The notes: generated by a model from the letters alone, not told the origin. Positions 37,130-49,868 are shown, counted from the stretch's first letter. The stretch is 64,000 nucleotides of DNA from Cacajao melanocephalus (GCA_963573385.1 CAUYLG010076802.1:1-64000); one strand, 5' to 3'. Program-made: numbers and translations.

Positions 37130-37268
37130 TCCACCACGGGCGTTTGAAATGGGTTTTCAAAGCAGCATCTCATGTAGTCTTAACTGTATCTTAACAACTA
37201 GTCTATCAGGAAAGAAGGCTAATATTATCCTCATGGCATAAAGGTCACTGAGAAACTCACCAAAAATG
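37130..37268 (-). mobile_element. Possible MIR fragment, antisense
   Basis: gcagcatctcatgtagtctt, ggctaatattatcctcatgg and cataaaggtcactgagaaac resemble the antisense MIR core. Confidence 0.4.
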
Positions 37269-37269
37269 C

Positions 37270-37390
37270 ACATTTCTGAGCTCTACACTGGAGATTCTCA
37301 TGCAGTGGATTTGGGGTGTGGCCTTGGAGTCTGAACCTTTAACTGTGTGTAGGGAGTGGGTGAGCCACCTTTTGAGAAGCATTGATTCCT
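37270..37390 (-). mobile_element. MER5A-type hAT element, antisense
   Basis: gattctcatgcagtggattt, ggggtgtggccttggagtct and the end ccttttgagaagcattg follow MER5A. It is the second copy within 2 kb. Confidence 0.62.
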
Positions 37391-37539
37391 TCGTAATAGA
37401 GTTTTGGTCTATTACAGGGTGGACACTGAGGCCTATCCCCATCGGTGTCCTTCTCAGTGCTTAGCCCAGTGCTTTGCACACATTTTGTTCTTGACAAATG
37501 TTGGCAAAACTTTAATCGTCAGAAAAATATTCACAGAAG

Positions 37540-37810
37540 TAGCATCTGAACAGAGTCTCTCTTAATGAGAAAAGGCCTGGGGAGGAAGGTATTCCAGAAG
37601 GAAGAAATATCAAAAGCAAAGGGATGGACATGGGATTTTTCAGATGGGAGAGTCCTATTCTTTGATGGAGCCAGAGTATGTGTTGGGACGAATGAAGAGA
37701 TATGATCACAAAACCACATTAATATCATGCTGTGCAGGACCTTGAATTTAGGGATTTGTGCGGTTCAGAAGCAATGGGGACATGTTGAACATCCATGTCT
37801 CTGTGTGTTG
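37540..37810 (-). mobile_element. L2 LINE fragment, antisense
   Basis: ggcctggggaggaaggtatt, aaatatcaaaagcaaaggga, catgctgtgcaggaccttga and cagaagcaatggggacatgt follow the antisense L2. A short sense L2/MIR-like end (gcttagcccagtgctttgca, about 37457) lies just before it. Confidence 0.62.
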
Positions 37811-38585
37811 AGGGTGCAAGATAGGCTGGGATTAATTTGCAAACTCTGAAACCACCTTCTTGATGCCAGAGCAAAGCCATTTAGGAGGCTTTTGTATAGC
37901 CTCCAAGCAACTCCGAAGCCTTGGCAATCCTAGGCTGTAATCTGCAGCCAATCCCCAGGGAAATCTCTAATCCCCACTCCCAATTCTCCTTTACCACCTG
38001 AATGGTACTGGGCCCTAAATCTTTATCTCTAGCCCATCTCCTTTAGTTTATGGTTCCAACCTGCCCAAGCTTTCCACCCCACTCAGATGTACCATAAGCA
38101 CCTTAACACTTACACTTACATGCTCCATTGTAGACCAGTATTTTTCTCCCACCCTCTTCTATTCCTACCCTGGTTTGTGGCATCTGCCTACTCACCTAAA
38201 TCAGAAACTGTCAGTCATTTTTCACTCATCTTTCACACTCGTTCGTACATCTGAACAAACTGCCTCAGGATTCCATTTCTCAGATTTGCCCCTTTCGTAC
38301 CTCTAGGAAGTTTGTGATAGAAATTATAACACTTGCTTTTCTTTTTCATATTTCCATGTACATGATTTCTCCCAATTCAGCCAGCTACAGTATCTATATC
38401 CAATCTGGTGCTGGAAAGGAAGTTTTATAACAGAAGAATGGAGAAAAGGGGATCAATATTCACAATTTCACTACCAAAATACGATTGCTGAGTTCCTAAT
38501 AAGATTAGTCTCCAAAGAAATTTCCCCCTAAATTTGTTAAAATACCAATAAAATATCAAGAGCCAGGCCTGTTGGGGCTAAATAT
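37811..38585. other. Single-copy-like DNA
   Basis: Pyrimidine-rich spacer; nothing recognised. Confidence 0.4.
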
Positions 38586-38589
38586 TGAA

Positions 38590-39285
38590 TTTTTTTTAGC
38601 TTTATTGAAATATAACTGAGAAATAAAATTGTGTATCTTTAAAGTATACAACTTCGTGTTTATACACACACACACACACACACACACAATGAAATGATCA
38701 CAATAATCAAACTAACACATTCCTTACCTCACAGTTACCATTTTTTCCTTTTTCTTTTCTTTTCATTTTTTTTATGGCAAAAGCACTTAAATTGTACCCT
38801 CTTCGTAAATCCCAAGTACAGAATACAGTGTTATTATCTATAGTCACCATGCTGTGCACTGGGTCTCCAGAACTTTTTCATTTTCCGTAACTGAAACTTT
38901 GTATCCCTTGACCAACATCTCCCCATTTCCCCTCCTTTCAGCTCTGGCAACCACCATTCTATTCTCTGTTTCTACGAGTTTGACTTTTTTATATTTCACA
39001 TGTATGTGAAATCATGCAGTGTTTGTCTTTCTGTGCCTGGCTTATTTCACTTGGCACGATGTCCTCCAGGGTGTTCCATGTTGTTGCCAATGTCAGGATC
39101 GCCTTCTTTTTCATGCTGAGTAAGAGCTCACCACTGGGTGTACATCCAGAGGAAATGAGGATCTCGAGAGAGAGCTGCAGTCCCACGTTCGTTGCCTTAT
39201 TCACAATGATCAAGATACGGAGACAACCTAAATCTCTGCCAACGAATGAATGGAAAACGAAAGTTTGGTCTGTGGAAGGATATTA
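38590..39285 (-). mobile_element. L1M with 5' inversion (twin priming)
   Basis: From 38590 to about 39120 the sequence is antisense L1M: poly-T, a 3'-UTR interrupted by a CA repeat at 38664-38688, then tttgtctttctgtgcctggc, tgtcctccagggtgttccat and tcgccttctttttcatgctg. From about 39122 to 39285 the orientation flips to sense ORF2: cactgggtgtacatccagag, ggaaatgaggatctc, tattcacaatgatcaagata and cgaatgaatggaaaacg. The outer flanks atattgaattt and atattaaattt look like a diverged target-site duplication. Confidence 0.85.
38664..38688. repeat. (AC)n microsatellite
   Basis: An uninterrupted AC dinucleotide run of about 12 units inside the L1M 3'-UTR. Confidence 0.97.
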
Positions 39286-39289
39286 AATT

Positions 39290-40015
39290 TACCGTAAGTC
39301 AACTCTAGAAGGATTTCAGGATCCATATCCTAACAGAAGTCCCCAAGCCCCAAGAGAGGAGAGAAGGCCCAACCCTGTGGTCCAGTGAGGAGTAAGGCCT
39401 ATGACCCACGAGTCCTGCCTTCTTCCCACGGGGCTGAAGCCCAGAGACTAGTGATGCTAGAGCCAGCCAGGGAGGCAGCAAGGCACAGAGGGTGGGGCTG
39501 TGCAGGCCTCATCAAAGCTGAGGGGTCAGCTGCATGGCTGGCCCTGTGTTAGCAAGGGATGGCATGGTGGCATTGCTCCTGAGCTGCCGTCACTCCTGTG
39601 GGACATGGGGTGATCTGGGACCCTCTGCACGCCATGGGGGCACAGGGTCAGCAGGATGGAAAGATGGACCACATGAATGAGCCCAGGGGAGCCAGCAGCG
39701 AGGGATCAGCCATGGCCACAGGGGTCAAAGCAGGCGGGTCAAATGGAGAAGTCTCCAGGGCCTGTCTGAGAGGAATGGGTGATGGGCCGGGCAGTCACCA
39801 TGAAAGGCAGCTGGGTGCCCTGGGACCAGAGAGCCCAGAGCCCAGAGCCCGGAATCAGACTGCTGGTACTGACCCAAAAACACCGTGAGGGCACGAAGCT
39901 TCCAGTACCTCCCCCACTCTCACACCCCTACACACCTTCTCGGGAGGGGCAAAGCCTCAAAGAGGAAACCTGGAGAGCTGCACCTTGGCCTGAAAGACCC
40001 AGTTATCCCAAGGAG
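39290..40015. other. GC-richer single-copy-like DNA between two L1M pieces
   Basis: No repeat recognised except a short tandem agagccc (39830-39850). The frames at 39598-39888 and 39779-40111 have no recognisable domain, and the second runs into L1M sequence. Confidence 0.45.
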
Positions 40016-40019
40016 CCTG

Positions 40020-40441
40020 TTGGAACCAGAGGAGACCAAGATGCCCTTCGTTACAACAGAGTGTTATTTAGCAATAATAGGAATAAAGACTTGATACATG
40101 CTACAGCCTGAAAAACTCTGAAAACAGGAAATCAAAGAAGCCAGTCACAGATACAGAAAACATGCTGTGTGAATCAATTTATATGAAATGTACAGAATTG
40201 GCAAATTTATAGAGACAGGAGGTAGACCAATGGTTGCCTTGGTGTGGGAGAAGGGAAGGTGGAAGGGGTGACTGCTATGGGTATGAGTTTCTTGTTTCAG
40301 GGATAAAAATGTTCTAAGATTGATTGTGGTGATGATGGCACGACTCTGAATATACGAAAAAACCATTGAGTTGTACGCCTTCTTCAGTAGGTCAGTTGTA
40401 TGATATGTGAATTATATCTCAATAAAACTGTTATTTTTTGA
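40020..40441 (+). mobile_element. L1M 3' end, sense
   Basis: cttgatacatgctacagcct, aagaagccagtcacagatac, aatttatatgaaatgtacag, ccaatggttgccttggtgtg, gattgtggtgatgatggcac and gaattatatctcaataaaac are the sense end of ORF2 and 3'-UTR of an old L1. The terminal aataaa is retained. Confidence 0.82.
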
Positions 40442-42369
40442 AATATACCATGAATTGACAGTTTATATGTTTTCTCCATCCCCATAGCTCAGATGGGAGA
40501 GAACTTGTGAGAAAGATGAGATCAAGAACACCTGAACATGTGGTGTTTAATTTCCGATGCTGCCACAATTGCTCCATCCTGCCTTTGGTTGGATAATAAA
40601 GATGACTGGGAGAAAGATCCTTTGAAATCATTTTGTTTGCAATAAGACTGTTCTGAGGATATCATTACTTTATACATGTCCTCTCTGCAAGGTCTCTCAA
40701 GAGAAATTTGTTTTGGCTTTAGATTCAGCAATAGTTGTTCTTCCGAACAACTGGTTTTCTTTTATCTTCTAAACATTGTGATGTGTATGAAGGATTCTTC
40801 CTTGTTGGTGTTGACTGCTAGAGAGCTGAGAGCCAAATATCTGATTCCTTCCTTGTCATTATGCACTCATACACAAGTGCATATATATATACACACACAC
40901 ATGCATACACACATACACACACACATATACATACATACATACATAAACACACACACATCGTAATGTGCTAATCTCACTCTTGGCTCCATTTATGTCCCTA
41001 CCCTGTTTTCTCTTTGTCTTCTCCTTCTAATTTTTAAAAAATCTTGCTCTACGCCATGCCTATTTACATAAAAATCCTTTCTTGGAACACGCAGCCCATT
41101 AATCCAACCTCCAGAGCATCTCTTGAACGTGTGCCCTCCGCATTTTGCTGGAGCTTTCCTACATCTTGCTTGGATTGTTGTTGACAGGCTCCCAAGTGTG
41201 CTCCTAGACCCTGGTCTTATGTCTCTATACATTCATCCTCCACATCTCTGCTAAAAAGATCTTTTAAAACTTGTCTCTCTTTGCACAACTTAGTGTCTCT
41301 CCCTTGCTTTTAAAATGCACCACCAGTTTCTTGGATGAGCACGAGGGCTTCTTCCTCATCCAGGCTGGCCTCCCTCACCTCTTCCAGTCCCTGGCTGCAC
41401 CAAGTCCCTTGCTGCTCCCTGCTGCCTTCTCCTAGCTCTGGGATGTCGCTCCTCTCTGCGGGGATGCCTGTATCCTCCTTGCTCGCGCTGATGCCCCACC
41501 TTTGTGGACCTGCTCCCACTCTGTGCTCCCAGCATCCCATGACATGGCTCCCACTTCACTGCGATTCCAGGGCCTGCCACTGCTGTAGCTGATGGCTCAT
41601 TGGAGCAGGACTGCTGCTCTATTCTTTTGTGTGTCACTGGTTCTTAACAGTGTATTTGCTTTATAGTAATGACTATTGAATTATTTTGAGTATGTTCAAG
41701 TTGGTAGCTTATAAATTTATTATGTTTTCTTCCTCTTCCCTAAATTATGAATAATCTCCACCAGTGCTGAAATCAAACAAAAGAAGAGATAAAATATCAG
41801 CCTTGTTGCTGATAACATTACAGACTGCAGGATGGATGAGTGGCTTTACTCCAAGATCACATCTTTGCATTTATTAGAGACAATTTGGATTTACAGAACA
41901 CATCTATTTACCCAGAATCACTTCCTCATATTCCTCGAGGACAGAGATTTGCCTCCAGACTCAGCCTGCAAGGTGGGCCTCAGGCCTGATCCGATGTGCT
42001 CAACCCATGGAAGCTGGAGCCAGGTGGAACACAGGTGCTTGGTGGGCACACAGGTGCTTAGAGAGAGAGAACCATGAATGCAGTTCTATTCCCAATTCAG
42101 CCATCAGGCCAGTCCTCCGCAATGTTAGGGGAGAGAGAGGAGTGGAAGTTACTGTTCTTCCTGAATGCATTCAGAGGTAGAAGTTTCTATTCTATAAATG
42201 GAGATGGTAGAACTGAGGGAAGGAGTGTGTTAGGGTCTTAGAAGACAGAGAAAGCATTTCTTGCTGATGTGAGCAGAAATGAATACTGGGATATACTGAG
42301 CATTGCTGTAAATCCTGTTGGGTGGAAAATGGCATAATGGTTATGTTAAAAACAGTCCTTATCAGCTAG
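40442..42369. other. Single-copy-like DNA with CA microsatellite
   Basis: No gene recognised. The stretch 41330-41600 is GC-richer with a few CpGs, but not an island. Open frames there overlap on both strands and show no motif. Confidence 0.45.
40879..40959. repeat. Compound AT/AC/ATAC microsatellite
   Basis: Runs of TA, AC and ACAT/CATA units in succession, likely polymorphic. Confidence 0.96.
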
Positions 42370-42690
42370 AAAGGCACACTGAGATATTTATGGGTGAAAT
42401 AATATGAGGTCTTGGGCTTAAAGTATTTCAGCACACACATACACGCAAACCCAGAAACAAACCAACAGGAAAACAAGAAACCAAACCCAACAAAGAAACA
42501 AAATAAGAAAAGAAAAAAAAACAAGAAACCAAAAAGGTGAGGAGAGGGGCAAAAAACAGGTAAAACAATTGACAAAATATTAATTGTGGAATGGGGTGAT
42601 AGATACATAGGAGTTCATTATTCTATTCCTTTCCATTTTCCGTATGTTTGGAATTTTCCATAATACAGTTTTATATAAAGGGATTTGGGG
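42370..42690 (+). mobile_element. L1 3'-UTR-like fragment with expanded A/C-rich middle
   Basis: gatatttatgggtgaaataa and tatgaggtcttgggctt at the start, and tggggtgatagatacatagg, agttcattattctattcctt and ggaattttccataatacagt at the end, match an L1 3'-UTR. About 42430-42555 is replaced by an A-rich, C-containing low-complexity stretch. Confidence 0.55.
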
Positions 42691-43289
42691 CAGCTTAAGG
42701 AATCTCTGAGTTGTCAACAAAGCCAGGTTGGGAGGTAAGGCAGCAGGAATGACATCCCAAATCACCCACAGAATTGAAGGCATGACAGCTCCTCAGTGCT
42801 CATAGCAACCAAGCTGGCCAGAGTGAATGATGGATGCCAGAGTGAATGACAGATGTCACTCTAGATCTGCTACCAACTCTGTGTCCATAAACCAGACGTA
42901 TGGTCACCCCTGTCCTCCTATAGCCAGAATGGACTTCTCTCCTTTGGATGACCAGCTTCTGGAACAAAGCCTGGAGCAGCCACTTCTGACTGGCTGAGCC
43001 TGGGTTATGATGCCTTAGTTCCCTACCCTGAGCTAGGGACACAGCACCTGGCAGGCAGGAGGTGGGCTGTGCCTCAAACAGTGAGAGATTCCTCCAAGTT
43101 AGGAAGCAATTCAGATCACATTTTAACAGAAGGATAAATATCCACTGCAAGTAGACAATGGTTCTTCCAACACTTTGAAATATGATAAAAGATTTTATTA
43201 TGTTTTCATTGTAACAACTACAGCTGTTAGCACTTGTACAGTTCTTTGCAGTTTGCAAATGTTTTCACATACATTCTCACCTAATTCTA
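42691..43289. other. Single-copy-like DNA
   Basis: Nothing recognised. The 152-codon minus-strand frame 42800-43258 has no motif I know; a short direct repeat, gccagagtgaatga, occurs at about 42817 and 42837. Confidence 0.42.
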
Positions 43290-43505
43290 AGAATATTATG
43301 TCTAGAGTTTACAGGATGTTCTAACATTTATCCTTCACAAAAACTGATGAGTCAGAACCATCCCCATATTATAGACAAGAAAATTGTGGAAAAGAGAGGC
43401 AAAGTGACTCACCAAAATTCCCAGAGCTTTTAAGAGGTGGACTCAAAAGACAAACCCGGACCAGCCTGTGTCATGTCCCCTGTGACACCACTGAACTCTT
43501 AGTAA
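43290..43505 (-). mobile_element. MIR SINE, antisense
   Basis: ttatccttcacaaaaactga, catccccatattatagacaa, gaaaattgtggaaaagagag, gcaaagtgactcaccaaaat and ggtggactcaaaagacaaac follow the antisense MIR. Confidence 0.65.
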
Positions 43506-44985
43506 TGACTTCCAGTGAAATTGTTAGCATTTATTCTTCTCTATCTCCATCTGACCAAGAACCAAAAATTCATGGATTTCTGTCCCCCTTTGATAATTTT
43601 TCTAGATAGTTTTTCTCAGTCTTTTGAGGATTGTCCCAGGCAGACATAAGGGCCGAAAATCTATGAGTAGTTAGAGTTCTGGACAGAGCTGCAAATGTGT
43701 ATCTTATACTCTCAGGCAATAAAGATTACCCGATTCAAGTTAATTGTGGGTGAGGTGGTGACTCCAATAGAAGGCCAGTGAGTTAATTGTAAAAAAATGT
43801 GAAGTATGGATTAGGTTTCCAGGCAATTAAGCTGGAAAGTAAGTTGGTGATACAGGACACTGCTGAGTCCCAAATAGTAAAGAAAATCAACCGAGATGAT
43901 TGCCTGGGACTCACTACAGCCTCCCCAGGAAGTGTTTCTGCAAGGGCACCTGGAAAAGGGATGGAGATCTGCAAAGTGTCAGGGAGGAGTTGCCGGTCTG
44001 GATGTAAATAACTGGCCTCAGCACATTCCAAGGGAGAAAGTGGAAAAAAAAGAAAAGTGTGACGCTATGTCAAAAGAAGGCATCAGCCCAGCAAGCTATC
44101 CCCTGCTGCTTAATACAGGAAATATCTCCCAAACATCTCCGCTAATCCTCCACCAATACAATGAGAAATGAGTGCCTCTGGCAGCCAAGCGGTTATTAAG
44201 CTAGGACAAAAAAATATTCCGCCCATAGCAACAGAGCCAAAGATAACAGCAGGGAATAGCGAAGCTGCAGAGAAATGGCAGATACAAAACATTCAATCTT
44301 GGGAGTCCCCGAAAGCAACTGATGGGTGAATTAAAAAAAGGGCCTCGTTTTGCCCAGGAAGCTCATCAGAGATGGATTGTAAATGTCAGGACTCAGTGTA
44401 TAGCTGTGGCCATGCTGAACTCAGCTGCATGAACTAGAGTCATAGGTTGTAGAAATGAGAGTCCTGAAATTGGGCAGCACCTTGAGGCTTTTCAAGCTGG
44501 TCACTGGTCAGTTGATGAAACATATGTAGGAGGCAGGAGAATACCAGCTGCATTCCACATTTGCAACACAGAGATTCTTAACTGTGTTCCTGGGTGAAGA
44601 CTTTAGGGATAGAGGGAGATTTGCTTTCCAGTCAATATTTCTCCAAAATGCTTCCTTTCTTATTAAAGTGCCTACCTTCTCGATGTTTTTCCTAGTCCTT
44701 TGTCCATGCCGGGAGGGAACCCTTCCCAGGTATACGATCTCTCGCCGCTACCTTGTAGCTACTGACTGTCTCCATCCAAGAGGAGCAGTTTAATCTGGCA
44801 TTTAATAAAGAGGTGGGTTCCTGCCTCAGGCCTTTGTAGGCAGCCGCAGCAGCAGCTGGTGAGAGGTGGAGCCAGGGCTCAGACTCAGGGGAAAATGAAC
44901 TTGAAAATTAACTTTTTATAACCTTTTACTATTTAAAAAAATACTTACGTGTTCTTTGAACAAACTTGTTAGAGAGTAATAGAAT
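43506..44985. other. Single-copy-like DNA with an RFX-like site
   Basis: No repeat or gene. The sequence ccatagcaac at 44223-44232 resembles an RFX half site. It sits in a compact block (44165-44300) of unique sequence that reads like a conserved regulatory element. Function is not shown. Confidence 0.4.
44223..44232. promoter_or_regulatory. RFX-type half-site motif
   Basis: ccatagcaac (reverse complement gttgctatgg) fits the known RFX-family half-site pattern. One motif alone is weak evidence, since such ten-base matches occur by chance. Confidence 0.3.
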
Positions 44986-44989
44986 TTTA

Positions 44990-45150
44990 CTGTTTCAAGG
45001 ACTTTAGAGATAATCCAACAGGTTTATTTTACAGAAGGGCAACTGAAGCTGAAAGTATAAAATTATTTCTTCAAGATGGGCCTAGACCCATTCTCCTGCC
45101 TCTGGGTCAGTGCTTCTTCCATTCACTGTATTATCCTACCTAGACCCCGC
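44990..45150 (-). mobile_element. MIR3-like SINE, antisense
   Basis: actttagagataatccaaca, tttattttacagaagggcaa, ctgaagctgaaagt and cccattctcctgcctctggg follow an old MIR-related SINE backwards. Confidence 0.55.
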
Positions 45151-45659
45151 CTTGGTCTGGGAAATACGTACACCAGATGGTTTTTATGTTAGGATTCTTT
45201 CAGGAAGAAAGTAAAACATATTCCTTATCTTGGCAAACTCTCCCAATTTTATAGCTTAATTGGCCCATAGCAAAATTATCCAAGTTCCTTTAATTCCATC
45301 TTTGCAAAGTTTAAAATTTTTATTAATTTTCATTTTTAAAAATTAAGCCACTGTAGTACTATACTGAAGTGAAATGTCGGCTGTTCACGTTAATTCCGAA
45401 TCCACTGCTTCAGTTCCCATGCGAGCACTCTCCCTGACCCCCCCCCCTTTCATCCTCCTCTGAGAGTAACTGTCCATAAGAGGACAAAACTGTAGGCTGG
45501 AAAATACAATGTCCTATTCATTGTTGGTTGGTTGATATACCACAGATGACCCCTCAAACCACCTAACTCCCCACGTCCTCTCCAAATGGAGACGGAATCG
45601 ACCTGCTTTGGCCCCGACGTGAAGATCCCACCAGGTCTTCCCTGCACATGCTGAAGAAC
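45151..45659. other. Single-copy-like DNA
   Basis: A run of ten C lies at 45438-45447. Nothing else recognised. Confidence 0.4.
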
Positions 45660-45838
45660 CTAGGCTGTGGACCATGAGCAAATTACATATTCCCCTTCAC
45701 CTCATTTTCCTCATCTATAAAATAGTGATTAAATAGCACCTCCTGCAAGGGTCCTGAGGGGTAAGTGAAGATTTAATGAGACAATCCATTAAAGGGTCTC
45801 AGAAGACTGGTACATAGTAAATGGTCATTATTACCGTG
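45660..45838 (+). mobile_element. MIR SINE, sense
   Basis: cacctcattttcctcatcta, taaaatagtgattaaatagc, gtaagtgaagatttaatgag and ctggtacatagtaaatggtc follow MIR from the core to the 3' end. Confidence 0.78.
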
Positions 45839-48800
45839 ACTAGAGAACTCATAAAAAAAAAGAAAGAAAGAAAAAATGGGAAGATTAAATTCTTATAAAC
45901 GGCGTGGTCCATTCTTACCTTTAAGGACATTGACTTATCTCCAGATTTCAAATTGTTAGGGATAAATCTATAAACTTTTAATTGTTGCTTTCCCTCAAAC
46001 TCCAATTTCAATCTTGTGTGCATGGAAAAAGGCCAGCAAGTATGTTGAGAATATTTCTTTCCTTTACCTAAACCTAGGAGCCCTCCGATTTCTCCACTCA
46101 TCCGGATCAACGTGTAGGAACATCTCTTCACCCTCAAGTCTAAGTTTCGCCAACACTACTTCAATTAACATTTTCAAGAGGAACACACACATACACACAC
46201 ACGAACCTAGAAATAACTGAGCAAAAGTAGTTCAAGTTTCTTAGATTATACTCACCAGTTATTCGTTGCCACAGCTTAGAAAGTACCCTGTTCTTACCTT
46301 GCGTCCTTGACTTGACCTGCTTAAATGGCAGTAAAAGTCTTATAACCCATGGCAGGCTTGGGCTGGCCCAGCTGCCGAGTGTGACAGGAATTCTCCCCTT
46401 CTTGGCGGACTCTCCCGCAGCCCTTTTTCCAGTTAGGGGCTGTCATCTGTCGTCTCAGACCTGGCCTCCCAAGCCACCCCTATCCTGGTCCCTCAGGTGA
46501 GTGGGACACTTTCTGTCTTTGGGCTTTAGGGTAGCCTCTCCCTTTACCTCTGCCCTGGAGATTTCCATGGTTCCAGTTCTACCTTTGCTGTTGATTCTTT
46601 CTTCTCTGCCTGCTTTACTGCTGTGCAGTTTTATTTGGCAGAAGCATATACATCAGCTGAAGTTAACGCTGGTTCTACCCTTCTCCACAGTTCATAGTCT
46701 TCATCCATCATCTTAACATTGCATTTGGGTCTGGCCTTTGTGACAGCTGCTTCTTTCTCTAGGGTCGCCTGTCTTACATCACCTCCTTTCAAACCTTGAG
46801 TTTCCATTAGGACCACCCATTAGGTTCTTGTTTCCTGTGACCTAATTTGCTGTGAGCTAATCTACTAGGAGCTGATTTGCTTAACAAAAATGATTGATAC
46901 CTCCTTCGTCCAATAACTGTTCAAGCCTCTCCTGCTTCTGTTTTTAGCACTACCCCCTTCCTCAAATTCCCTTTGTTAACTCATTCCTCTAGAGGCTTTA
47001 AGGATCTTCCAGAATTCTGACATCAGTTTAGCAGAATCAAACATATTATGCCTATACTATATTTTCCACATATAGTAGATGGAAAAAGACACCCTTTGCA
47101 AGTAAAAAATCACATTCCTTGTGGCTACGAAGCACTTGGTTAGACAAGAGAGGTGATTTATTTACTTCTCCTATAGTTGCTGAGGCAATGGATAGGAAAT
47201 GTCACTGCCTCAGGCAATCCCAATCAATTTTTGCTTCCAGTTGTAACCAGTTTGCTGAAAGAGCAACAGGCAAGGTTTCCAATATTGTTCAGGTCGTGGC
47301 ATATGTAGAAAGTCATAATTGTATTATGGCCAAAGAGATCCAGATACGTTCGCTTCCGGCGCTCTGCCTCCTCCAGACCCCACACAGTTATCCTGAGAAC
47401 TGAGGGAATTACTATCTCAGCACATCCTCAACTCATTCCGCTCGGGTCCAGGGCTAGGGAAGCACTGCAAGAGGTTTCCAGTAGGAGTAACTTGATTTTC
47501 TGTTTATACCGCTGCCCTTCAAACCTTCTCTATCCGATATCCTTTCTCCACGTCTGAGAGAAGTCCTGGCAGCTCTCTTTGCTTTCCTAGGTACTTTTGG
47601 CGTGACCTTATTTTCTATTTAGCCTAAAGTAAAATGCAATCTCTCATCCATTTCAAAGCTTCTCCCCTTCCCAGCAGTTCAGTCCCAACCTCAGAAACTT
47701 ATAGCGGGAAAGAGGATGGGCTCTTTCTCTCCTTGCCCCTGCCCCCACCTCCCTGCTGTGGCCTCCTGGTTGGAGGCCAGGTAGTGAGTGCCAAGGGCTT
47801 ACTTGGCCATTGCCTTCAATATTTGGGGTTGGTGATGTCTGTGTAGCAGACATCCCAGTGCTGGCTCTTTCTCGCCTGGGGCAGCAGTGCACCCCATTCA
47901 GCCTTTCTTCCAGGGTTGCCTCATTTGACCCAAGCTTTGCTATCTTCTGTGCTTACCCCTCAGCCAAAGGGAAATCTTAGTCATACTGCCTCATTGGTGG
48001 TGGAAATGCAAGCAGATCCCTCAGCCTTCTCACCTCTTGCCTTTCCATCGCAGGTGGCTGGCCTTTCGACTTCTGCACGTGAAGACAAGCTCCAGTCTTT
48101 GAATCCAGAAACACAGGACAAGCTCTTCAAAGGTCACTCCAGGCCCCTGATAGCCCTGGGGCTGTGTGTTTCCTGTGCTCAAAGCCCTTGAGCTGACTCA
48201 AGCCAATCTCATACATGTGTCAGGACCAAGAGGAGAAATTGGGATTATATGAAGTCAGGTCCCTCACAAGGTTCAGTACTTTTTTGTCTATTTAATTTTT
48301 AAGAATTAAAACCAAGTTCTTAATTTACTTAAACTATCAGCAATACTTATTGGCAGCTGCAATTAACATTCACGGGAGCCTATTATTGAAGACAAGGTTC
48401 TGTTGTTTCTGACATCACTGCCCAAGTCTGTTTGGAATCTGGAGCAGCTCTCCTGGAGATGTTTCAGCCATCCCGGAGTCCAGAGACTCTCCTCATACAA
48501 AACTTTTCCCATAGTCCAGGCTCGGCCTTTTACTACGATTTGTGCCCTGGATTCTGCAGCCTGTCTTATAACACATCATCAGAGTCCCTCAAGATTCTCA
48601 AATGATTACATTTCAAATGAGAGAATTTTAATGCCTTCCAGGAAAATGTAGATGTTTTTCTTAGACATACTCAGCAAATCCCATGCAATGTATTGAATGA
48701 TCTGCATGAAAATGTTTGGGTGGACATTTCCTCAGAGGGCAGGCTACCGCATTCCTTTCCCATGAGCACAGCTTTCTAGGTGGCACAGAGAGGTAATGCC

Positions 48801-49189
48801 CAGCCTTCTGTCTCCTGAGGCCAGGTTTTATCCCATTGACACCCACAGCTGCTGGGAGCGTGCAGAATAGGCACCCAAGATCATTGAGGCAAAACTGGTG
48901 CCAGCGGCCAAGGCATTGGAGGAGTGACACTTTTACCTTCTCCCTGGATCTCCTGCACTGAGATCGCTTTGAAAATGTTACAAAGCCAACTGCCCACTAT
49001 ATACAGAGGTGGAAAAAAACAAAGTAAGAAAATAAAAACAACAAAAACCTGTAAAATCACAAACAAAAAATCCAATCACTGCCCATTACCCAAATCTGGG
49101 GGCAAATTCCTTCACCAGATTTTGTAATTGAGTGATGTTAGAGAAGAATGTTCTACCAGAGCCTGGTAAAAGCATTGAGAATATCACAG
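45839..49189. other. Single-copy-like DNA, no gene seen
   Basis: Over 3 kb without a repeat that I can name confidently. The 94-codon plus-strand frame 47119-47403 and the 91-codon frame 47916-48191 have no recognisable domain. Spliced exons cannot be ruled out by eye. Confidence 0.42.
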
Positions 49190-49866
49190 AGATGGAATCA
49201 TACAGTATATAACCTTTGACGATCAGCTTCTTTCACTCAGCATGTCTTTGAGATTCATTTGAGTTGTTGTGTGTATCAATTTGGCTTGTTCCTTCTTATA
49301 TCTGGGTAATATTTCATGGTATCAATGTGTCATAGTTTGTTTTTTCATCTACATATTGAAGGACATTAGGGTTAATTGCAGTGTTTGGCAATTCGGAATA
49401 CAGCTGCTATAAACAGGTACCCAGGAGTGGAATTGCTGCTGAGTCACGTCATAAGCCTATGTTTAACCTTATAAGAAATGGCCAAACTGTTTTCCAGAGT
49501 GTCTGAACCATTTTGCATTCTCATCAGCACTGTTGCTCCACATTCTCGTCAGCACTCGGTATTCTCATATTTTTTCTTAGCAATTCTAATAGCGGTGTAG
49601 TGATTTCTCATTGTCCTTTTAATTGCATTTCCATAATGGTTAATGATGTTGAACTTCTTTTCAAATGCTTATTTGCCAGCTTTATATTCTCCGGAAAATG
49701 TCTATTCAAATACTTTGCGATTTTGATTAGATTGTTGATTTCCTTATCGCTGAAGCCTTTGACATATTCTGGATGCAAACCTCTCTTGCATAAGTGATTT
49801 GTAAATATTTTGTCCCGGTGTGTAACTTGTCTTTTTAGTTTCTTAAGATTGTTTTATGCAGAGCAA
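49190..49866 (-). mobile_element. Old L1 (L1ME-like) ORF2 3' part, antisense
   Basis: gagatggaatcatacagtat, ttctttcactcagcatgtct, gggtaatatttcatggtatc, ggagtggaattgctgctgag, gttaatgatgttgaacttct and gtaaatattttgtcccggtg are antisense L1 words in order. It is the same part as 10175-10755. Confidence 0.77.
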
Positions 49867-49868
49867 AG

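Noticed and set aside
40860..40960. CRISPR-like periodic repeat
   Set aside because: It is a compound AC/ATAC microsatellite without spacers; the genome is mammalian.
41310..41637. GC-richer segment as a possible CpG island promoter
   Set aside because: Too few CpGs and too short; overlapping frames on both strands show no motif.
42800..43258. 152-codon minus-strand frame
   Set aside because: No domain, no biased codon use and no conserved motif visible; the length is compatible with chance.
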